Positions 58,396-64,000 of a DNA stretch of 64,000 bases are shown in pieces. The number at the start of each line of letters is the position of its first letter. The first letter of the stretch is position 1. The DNA lies in NCBI GenBank assembly GCA_022703505.1, contig JAKLDN010000002.1, forward strand, positions 124,001 to 188,000. The letters are read 5' to 3'. A model generated the notes under the pieces. It made no database searches. It saw nothing but the letters and a program-made list of their open reading frames with translations, and had not been told where the DNA came from. This DNA comes from Spirochaetota bacterium (GTDB taxonomy: Bacteria; Spirochaetota; Spirochaetia; Treponematales; UBA12059). A program made the translations under genes and the position numbers.

Positions 58396-58851
58396 ATGGC
58401 GAACCTCCGTGACTCCCTGGTGAATTCCCTCGTCGGGACGGGCAGTTCCCTGCGGGGGGACCTCGTCGTGGACGGGCTTCTGCGCGTGGACGGGGACGTG
58501 ACGGGGGCCATCCGGTCCACCGGGAAGGTCGTGATCGGCCAGGGCGGGCGCTGCGAGTCCTCGATCCAGGCCCGGTCCGCCATCATCGGGGGCCTGGTCA
58601 AGGGGGACGTCTGCGTCACCGAACGGCTTTCGGTCCTGGACGGGGCGGTCATCGTCGGGAACGTCTTCGCCCCCCGGTTGGACGCGGAGGGGGACATCGT
58701 CATCCACGGGGACGTGGAGGTCAGCGGCAAGGTCGAGAAGGCCGAGGACGCCCTGCTGGACTTCCAGGCCCGGCACGGGACCCGGGTCCCGGCCGCGGAC
58801 CCCGTCGATCCCCGCAGGGGCGCGGGGACGGAAGGCCCATGGCGAAAATAG
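58396..58851 (+). CDS. Bactofilin
   Basis: A 151-residue bactofilin (DUF583) built of repeated short strands that form a right-handed beta helix: GSSLRGDLVVDGLLRVDGDVTGAI, KVVIGQGG, AIIGGLVKGDVCVTERLSV, IVIHGDVEVSGKV. These proteins self-assemble without nucleotide into filaments at the membrane. The disordered tail (about 125-151) is charged. It likely positions the M23 peptidase. Its stop lies inside the YaaR-like gene (13-base overlap). Confidence 0.92.
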   Translation: MANLRDSLVNSLVGTGSSLRGDLVVDGLLRVDGDVTGAIRSTGKVVIGQGGRCESSIQARSAIIGGLVKGDVCVTERLSVLDGAVIVGNVFAPRLDAEGDIVIHGDVEVSGKVEKAEDALLDFQARHGTRVPAADPVDPRRGAGTEGPWRK

Positions 58852-59342
58852 ACCTACCGGACAACCTCCTGTCGGGGCTCGTGCCCGGACTCTCCGGGAG
58901 GAAGCCGCGGGAGGAACGGAAGGTCGACAAGGGCAAGGGGGTCTTCCGGACCCTCCTCAGGGACGCCGAGAGGACGGAGGACGGGTTTCACGCCGAGTCC
59001 GTGGCGGAAGCCCCCTTTTCCCAGGCGGACCTGGAGGCCCTGCTGGACGACGTCCACGGCCTGGGGGAGGACCTGAAGCGGGACCCCAACCCGGACGCGG
59101 TTGTGGCCTACAAGCTGGCGGTGCGCAATTTCGTCCACTTCGTCGTATCCCGGGCGTATACCCTGGAGGAGAAGACCTCGGGGACCAATATCCTGAAACG
59201 CAAGAAATACGTTATCCTGTCCGTGGTGGATCAGAAACTGGAGAGGCTGGCCGCGGAGATCCTGTCCACCCAGCGGAACCAGCTGGAGATCCTGCGCAAG
59301 GTGGACGAGATCTACGGGATCCTGGTGGATCTCCTGCAGTGA
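58839..59342 (+). CDS. YaaR family (DUF327) protein
   Basis: A 167-residue helical protein. The region LEALLDDVHGLGEDLKRDPNPDAVVAYKLAVRNFVHFVV, followed by KKYVILSVVDQKLERLAAEIL, is the DUF327/YaaR signature. In Bacillus yaaR lies next to yaaT (ricT). Here the order is bactofilin, yaaR, ricT, so that pairing is kept. The molecular role is unknown. The ATG overlaps the bactofilin stop; no independent promoter is seen. Confidence 0.85.
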   Translation: MAKIDLPDNLLSGLVPGLSGRKPREERKVDKGKGVFRTLLRDAERTEDGFHAESVAEAPFSQADLEALLDDVHGLGEDLKRDPNPDAVVAYKLAVRNFVHFVVSRAYTLEEKTSGTNILKRKKYVILSVVDQKLERLAAEILSTQRNQLEILRKVDEIYGILVDLLQ

Positions 59343-59358
59343 ATCTCATGGAGGAACG

Positions 59359-60483
59359 ATGACGCGCTACGCGGATCACGATATGACCGAGGAGGAACTC
59401 CGGCACCTGGATGACGAGGGTGCGGATGTCGAGCGGAAGGACTCCCGGCCGTCCCAGTCCCTGCCCTGGCCCCTATACAGGCTGGCCATCGAGCACTCCC
59501 ACGAGACCTTCCTGGCCGTCTACGACGGTCCCGTCCCCCAGCCCCCGGAGCTGTCCCCGGCGGTCCCGGTCCCGGAGGTCCCGGACCTGACGGCGCCCCC
59601 GGTGGCGGAGGCCGCCGGGAGCGCGGAGGGCCGGGACGCGCCTGAATCCCCTCCCGAGTCTCCGGCCGCCCAGGTTTCGGGAACGCCGGCGGAATCCGCG
59701 GAGCCCGAAGCCCCCGCTCCGGCGCCCCGGATCCTGGCCGTGGGCTCCTACGTCCTGGTATCCACCCGGTACGGGCGGGATCTCTGCCGGGTCATGGGGC
59801 TCATCCGGAACCCCGGGTACACGTCCCCGGACGAGATCGCCCGGATCGAGCGGCCGGCCACGCCCTCGGACCTGGAGCGCAAGGCCCAGAACGCGGAAAA
59901 GGAACGGCACGCCTTCACGGTCTGCCAGGACCGGATAGCCGCCCGGCGCCTTCCCATGAAGCTCGTGTCCTCCCACTACCTGCTGGAGGAGCCCAAGGTC
60001 CTCTTTTTCTTCACCGCCGATTCCCGGGTGGACTTCCGGGAGCTGGTCAAGGACCTGGTATCGGTCTTCAAGATGCGGATCGAGCTAAGGCAGATCGGCG
60101 TCCGGGACGAGGCCCGGGTCACGGGGGGCTGCGGGGTCTGCGGCCGGGTCCTCTGCTGCCACGGGGTAACGGACAAGCTGGTGCCTGTGTCCATCAAGAT
60201 GGCCAAGGACCAGAACCTCTCCCTCAACTCCATGAAGATCTCCGGCCCCTGCGGCCGCCTGCTGTGCTGCCTGGCCTACGAGTTCGGCTTCTACCGGGAA
60301 GCCCGGCGGAGCATCCCCCCCGAGGGGGCGCGGTTCCCGTGGGACGGGGTGGTCTTCCGGGTCACCGAGATCAACGTCCCCGCCGGCAAGGTGCGCATCT
60401 CCGGGGAGGACGGCCGGGTCCTGGTGGTGGACGCCTCACGGTTCTCCCAGGCCGAGGGGCGCTGGGCGCTGAAGAACGAGTAG
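59359..60483 (+). CDS. ricT: PSP1-domain protein, RicT (YaaT) family
   Basis: A 374-residue protein. The N-terminal 120 residues are Pro/Ala/Glu-rich and disordered; a PSP1 C-terminal domain follows. It has the cysteine pattern of RicT: C258, C261, C266, C267 in CGVCGRVLCC and C298, C303, C304 in GPCGRLLCC, which in Bacillus hold [4Fe-4S] clusters in the Ric complex that acts with RNase Y on mRNA processing. GGAGG precedes the ATG. No ricA or ricF is visible nearby. The long acidic N terminus is not part of the Bacillus protein. Confidence 0.88.
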   Translation: MTRYADHDMTEEELRHLDDEGADVERKDSRPSQSLPWPLYRLAIEHSHETFLAVYDGPVPQPPELSPAVPVPEVPDLTAPPVAEAAGSAEGRDAPESPPESPAAQVSGTPAESAEPEAPAPAPRILAVGSYVLVSTRYGRDLCRVMGLIRNPGYTSPDEIARIERPATPSDLERKAQNAEKERHAFTVCQDRIAARRLPMKLVSSHYLLEEPKVLFFFTADSRVDFRELVKDLVSVFKMRIELRQIGVRDEARVTGGCGVCGRVLCCHGVTDKLVPVSIKMAKDQNLSLNSMKISGPCGRLLCCLAYEFGFYREARRSIPPEGARFPWDGVVFRVTEINVPAGKVRISGEDGRVLVVDASRFSQAEGRWALKNE

Positions 60484-60495
60484 GTCGACCGGGGT

Positions 60496-61404
60496 CTACG
60501 GCGCGGAGGGAGAGCCGCCCGAGGTGCCCTCCCCGATCCGGTAGATCACCCCCAGGCCCGCGTCGAAGAGGAAGGCCCCCGGGTCCGGGCTCTGTCCCTG
60601 CAGCCCGTCGGCCCCGAAGGAGAACACGCTGGTCTCCAGCCGCGCCGTGACGCGCAGTTTCCGGGCCACCCGCCAGTCCGCCCGGGTCCCCAGGATCACG
60701 CTCCCCAAAGTGTCTGTCTCGGGCGTGCCGTCGTCCCAGGTCTTGGACAGGGCCTGGTAGCCCAGGGTCCAGACCAGGGTCAGGGGAGCCCCCTTCCGGT
60801 ATACGTTCACGTCGAAGGTGTACCGGGCCAGGCGGTCCTGGGTCATGAGGGTGTCGGTTTCCTGGATGTAGAATTTCTTGGTCAGCATGGACAGGGTGCA
60901 GATGGCGTTGTACACGTACCATCCCGCGCTGATCTCCGTGGTCTCCTGGATGTAGTCCCCCGCGGCCAAAAGGCCCCCGCCCAGGGAGGAGTCGGACCGG
61001 ATGGAGGCGAAGACCCGGCCGGGCCATTCGAAGCGCAGGGAGGTGGAGAGCCCGCCCTTCAGGGGGGCTTCCCGGGAGTTGAAGGCCCCCAGGAAGGGGC
61101 CCGCGCTGAACTGGGCGAAGCCCAGGTCGTAGGTCAAGAGGACGGTGACCAGGTGCCGGAGGACGGGATCGGTCTCGTATCCGATCCGGTAGGAAAGGCT
61201 GTCCCCGACCGAGTCGGAGACGGACAGGGCGGCGCCCCAGAAGTAGTTGTCCGAGGGGAAGGCCCCCGTCGTGGCGGCGGCCTGGGGCCAGGGGAAGAAG
61301 ATGTTCCCCGCCCGGGCTTCCGTCGCGATCTCCAGGCCGGACAGGGGTGCGGCCGCAAGGGCCAGGATCAGCGCGGCGGCGGCCGCTGCGCGGGATGTTC
61401 TCAT
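60496..61404 (-). CDS. Putative outer-membrane beta-barrel protein
   Basis: A 302-residue exported protein with a clear signal peptide (SRAAAAAALILALAAAPLSG). The rest is a series of amphipathic strands rich in alternating hydrophobic and polar residues (YFWGAALSVSDSVGDSLSYRIGYE, SVILGTRADWRVARKLRVTARLETSVFSFG), ending FDAGLGVIYRIGEGT, typical of outer-membrane barrels. I do not recognise a named family. GAGGTGA precedes the ATG. It is divergent from cheA. Confidence 0.65.
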   Translation of the reverse strand: MRTSRAAAAAALILALAAAPLSGLEIATEARAGNIFFPWPQAAATTGAFPSDNYFWGAALSVSDSVGDSLSYRIGYETDPVLRHLVTVLLTYDLGFAQFSAGPFLGAFNSREAPLKGGLSTSLRFEWPGRVFASIRSDSSLGGGLLAAGDYIQETTEISAGWYVYNAICTLSMLTKKFYIQETDTLMTQDRLARYTFDVNVYRKGAPLTLVWTLGYQALSKTWDDGTPETDTLGSVILGTRADWRVARKLRVTARLETSVFSFGADGLQGQSPDPGAFLFDAGLGVIYRIGEGTSGGSPSAP

Positions 61405-61437
61405 CGGGTCACCTCGTACAAGGCTTCACGGCTAGGT

Positions 61438-61464
61438 TAAGTTTCGGAAACTCTCCGCCTATAT
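61438..61464 (+). promoter_or_regulatory. Possible sigma-28-like promoter of cheA
   Basis: TAAG, 15 bases, GCCTATAT resembles the flagellar TAAA-N15-GCCGATAA consensus (3/4 and 6/8 matches). A perfect palindrome, AGTTTCGGAAACT, overlaps it at 61440-61452. The start would be near 61475, about 70 bases before the cheA ATG. Alternatives: TTGACT at 61507-61512 with a poorly spaced -10. Confidence 0.35.
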
Positions 61465-61543
61465 TCTATATCATTTTCGCCGGATGTCGCGATCTTCCGG
61501 CGAATCTTGACTTAATCTCCATTCCGTATAAGATGATACCATA

Positions 61544-64000
61544 ATGAGCGATTACCTTGACCCGAACAACGAGGAACTCCTCAAGGATTTTTTCGCCGAA
61601 GCCCAGAGCCAGGTGGACGCCCTGGAACAGAACATCCTGGTGCTGGAGAACGATCCTGGGAACCGGGACGCCGTGGACGAAATCTTCCGCGCGGCCCACA
61701 CCCTCAAGGGCGGGGCCGCGACGGTGCAGATGATGGAGCTCCAGGGCTTCACCCACCTCGTGGAGGACGTGCTGGACGAGATCCGCTCCGACCGTCTCAA
61801 GGTTACCGAGGAGGCCGTGGACGTCCTGCTCAAGGCCATCGACGTGGTCAAGGCCATGCTGGAAGCCCGGATGGACGGTTCGGTCTTCGACGGGGACGTG
61901 TCCCCCGTCCGGGAAGCCCTGTCCGGCTTCCTTCCCGGCGAGGGATCCAAGGCCAAGGGCGGGGCCAAGGCCGCCGCGTCCAAACCCGGAAAGGCCAAGC
62001 CCGCGCCGGCTCCCGAGCCCGAGGCCCGGGACGTGCCCGCCCAATCGGTGTCCGCCGCGGGTCTTACGGAGTACGAGATTCTGGAGCTCAAGGAGGCGGC
62101 GGGCAAGGACCGCCGGGTGTACCGCGTGACCGTCGTCTTCGACGAGTCGAACCTGATGAAGACCATCAGCGCCATCCACGCCTTCGCGGCCCTGCGGGAC
62201 GCGGGGACGGTGCTCAAGACCCATCCCGATTTCGAGAAGCTCTACGAGGACCAGTTCTTCCCGGAGGTGGACTATTACCTGGCCACGGACAGGACCGCGG
62301 AGGACCTGGACCGGAAGGCCCGCATCCCCGAGGTCACGAAGGACGTCCGGGTCACGGAACTGACCTTCGAGGAGGGCGGCCGGCCGGCTCCGGCTCCCGC
62401 GGCGACCAAGCCCGCCCCTGCCAAGTCCTCTGTCCCCCGGGCGGAGGCTCCGTCCCCGGGGGCGGTCACCGAGGACGAGCTGGCCCGGGCGGTGGCCCGG
62501 AAGAAGGCTGCGGCCGCGGCTCCCACGGCCTCCGCGCCCGCGAAGGGCGCGGTTCCGGAGCCTTCGGCCCCGGCCGCGGGCGCCGAGGAGCATCCGGAGG
62601 AGGCCGCCGAGGAGGGGGACCGGAGGGCCGCGCCCAAGGTCCAGCAGGGCTCCATCCTCCGGGTGGACTCCCGCCGCATCGACAACCTCCTCAACCTGGT
62701 GTCCGAGACGGTCATCAACAAGGCCACCTTCAACCAGATCAGCTCGCAGTTCTCGGAGCTCCAGGGCACCTTCCTGGCGGTGCAGTCGGAATTCCGGGAC
62801 CGCCTGAAGGAACTCTTCGACGAGGTGAACGAGGCCCTGGTTTCCGGTAAGTCCGTCAAGGACATGAAGAAGGCCCTCCAGGAACGCTGGGCCGTCCTGG
62901 CGGCGGCCCACGATCCCTTCGAGGCGGAGTTCAAGTCCACGGTGGCCAAGTTCCGGTCCACCGCCCAGAACCTGGGCCGCATCACCGGGGAGCTCCAGGA
63001 GGGGGTCATGCGGATCCGCATGGTGCCCATCAGCCAGATCTTCAGCCGCTTCCCCCGCCTCGTCCGGGACCTTTCCAAGAGCCTTTCCAAGCAGGTGGAC
63101 CTGGTCATCGAGGGCGAGGACACCGAGCTGGACAAGTCCGTGATCGAGGACCTCCTGGATCCCCTGATGCACTCCGTACGGAACGCCCTGGACCACGGGG
63201 TGGAGAGCCCCGACATCCGCCGCGCCGCGGGCAAGCCCGAGACGGGGACCGTGCACCTGCGGGCCTCCAACGAAGGCAACATGATCATCATCGAGATCGA
63301 GGACGACGGCAAGGGCATCGACGTGGAGGCGGTCAAGCGCAAGGCCGTGGACCGGGGCCTCATACACCCCAACAAGGTCCTCACGGACGTGGAGGCCTTC
63401 AACCTCATCTTCGAGGCGGGATTCAGCACCGCCGCGGCGATCACGAACATCTCCGGCCGGGGGGTGGGCCTGGACGTGGTGCGCCGGCAGATCGAGAAAC
63501 TGAACGGCTCCGTGGCCGTCACCTCCAGGCCCGGCAAGGGCACCAAGTTCACCATCAAGCTTCCGCTGACCCTGGCCATCATCCAGGGCCTCCTGGTGAG
63601 GGTGGGCCGGGAAACCTACTCCATCCCCATCACCTCGGTCATCGAATCCCACCGGATCAAGCCGGAGGAGATCCGGATGATCGACAACTACGAGGTCTTC
63701 AACGTCCGCAGCGACGTGATCTCCCTCCTGCGCCTGGACCGCCTCTTCCGCATCCCCACCTCCGGCCAGCGGGAGTACAACTTCGTGGTCATCGTGGGCA
63801 CCAACGAGAAGCGGGTGGGGCTCATGGTGGACTCCCTGATCGGGGAGGAGGACGTGGTCATCAAGCCCCTGCGGGACCAGTACACCGCCTCCCCGGGCAT
63901 AGCCGGCGCCTCCATCCTAGGGGACGGCTCGGTGTGCCTCATCATCGACGTCAGCCAGCTTCTGGAGCTGGGGCTCAAGCGGGAGAAGGAAGAGCGAGCG
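61544..64000 (+). CDS. cheA: Chemotaxis histidine kinase CheA (3' end beyond the window)
   Basis: 819 codons are visible and the frame runs off the right edge. P1 contains the phosphoacceptor H52 in AAHTLKGGAATVQM. A Pro/Ala/Lys linker leads to a P2-like domain (about 170-280), then another linker, the P3 dimerisation helices (from about 370), P4 ATPase (HSVRNALDHGVE near 545, EDDGKGID near 587, GRGVGLDVV near 639) and the P5 CheW-like domain from about 675. P3 is longer than in E. coli, with a charged insert between LQGTFLAVQSEF and GELQEGVMRIRMVPI. It phosphorylates CheY for swimming control. No ribosome site precedes the ATG. Confidence 0.95.
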   Translation, partial: MSDYLDPNNEELLKDFFAEAQSQVDALEQNILVLENDPGNRDAVDEIFRAAHTLKGGAATVQMMELQGFTHLVEDVLDEIRSDRLKVTEEAVDVLLKAIDVVKAMLEARMDGSVFDGDVSPVREALSGFLPGEGSKAKGGAKAAASKPGKAKPAPAPEPEARDVPAQSVSAAGLTEYEILELKEAAGKDRRVYRVTVVFDESNLMKTISAIHAFAALRDAGTVLKTHPDFEKLYEDQFFPEVDYYLATDRTAEDLDRKARIPEVTKDVRVTELTFEEGGRPAPAPAATKPAPAKSSVPRAEAPSPGAVTEDELARAVARKKAAAAAPTASAPAKGAVPEPSAPAAGAEEHPEEAAEEGDRRAAPKVQQGSILRVDSRRIDNLLNLVSETVINKATFNQISSQFSELQGTFLAVQSEFRDRLKELFDEVNEALVSGKSVKDMKKALQERWAVLAAAHDPFEAEFKSTVAKFRSTAQNLGRITGELQEGVMRIRMVPISQIFSRFPRLVRDLSKSLSKQVDLVIEGEDTELDKSVIEDLLDPLMHSVRNALDHGVESPDIRRAAGKPETGTVHLRASNEGNMIIIEIEDDGKGIDVEAVKRKAVDRGLIHPNKVLTDVEAFNLIFEAGFSTAAAITNISGRGVGLDVVRRQIEKLNGSVAVTSRPGKGTKFTIKLPLTLAIIQGLLVRVGRETYSIPITSVIESHRIKPEEIRMIDNYEVFNVRSDVISLLRLDRLFRIPTSGQREYNFVVIVGTNEKRVGLMVDSLIGEEDVVIKPLRDQYTASPGIAGASILGDGSVCLIIDVSQLLELGLKREKEERA

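Noticed and set aside
1-64000. tRNA, rRNA, riboswitch, origin and insertion-sequence search by eye
   Set aside because: I found no cloverleaf with a T-loop GTTCGAATC-type core, no rRNA, no DnaA-box cluster and no transposase. Short or divergent examples could be missed without a covariance search.

Overview
ORGANISM. The window is GC-rich (very roughly 68-70 % by eye), densely coded on both strands, and contains no rRNA, tRNA, CRISPR array, insertion sequence or phage gene that I can see. Several points suggest a free-living, metabolically broad spirochaete: the XPB helicase next to its Helicase_C_3 partner, a M23 peptidase-bactofilin-YaaR-RicT cluster, a long CheA and a probable barrel-type outer-membrane protein. 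The phylum is an inference from gene content; no rRNA is present to test it.

LAYOUT. 1-5.2 kb: two VOC-fold proteins, a DUF2200 protein, a HerA/DUF853 ATPase, a metallo-beta-lactamase-fold (MBL) hydrolase with a Cys cluster, and a GIDE-domain membrane protein. 5.2-7.4 kb: a YtrA-type self-regulated ABC transporter operon with a nested palindromic operator and a 28-residue membrane peptide. 7.5-12.8 kb: a GlpA-like flavoprotein coupled to an SdhB-like iron-sulfur subunit, a CIA30 protein, a metallopeptidase lipoprotein, a methyltransferase and an alpha/beta hydrolase. 13-17.7 kb: a nitrate module (NarK-like transporter, molybdopterin reductase, MobA, orphan membrane protein). 17.7-23.2 kb: an EamA exporter, a hydrolase, a GPH sugar symporter and a putative glycosidase. 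23.2-29 kb: a sugar-acid regulon (tripartite TctABC transporter, KDG kinase, KDPG aldolase, divergent IclR regulator). 29.2-30.5 kb: argG. 30.5-36 kb: a phosphonate-type ABC transporter whose operon continues into surE and an HD phosphohydrolase, with the binding protein divergent. 36-45.7 kb: a flavodoxin, three sensory proteins, a tocopherol-cyclase-like protein, a phosphodiester glycosidase lipoprotein, an Uma2 protein and a TlpA/CcdA pair. 45.8-53.2 kb: ClpP, PurC, a nuclease-fold lipoprotein, then XPB, its partner and a NYN-LOTUS protein. 53.3-57.3 kb: small regulator and hydrolase genes. 57.3-64 kb: envelope and morphogenesis genes, then a CheA that runs off the right edge.

HOW IT WORKS TOGETHER. 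Most genes sit in short operons with ATGA/GTGA stop-start overlaps. Two start architectures coexist. Many genes have a Shine-Dalgarno (SD) sequence after a normal leader. At least six others have a TANNNT -10 box ending only 5-7 bases before the ATG and no SD, which predicts leaderless mRNAs. Three divergent gene pairs appear to fire from promoters whose -35 hexamers overlap. The items most worth a second look are these promoter architectures, the nested inverted-repeat element at 39184-39324, the transporter-SurE-HD operon, the GlpA/SdhB-like pair and the XPB-partner-NYN operon.
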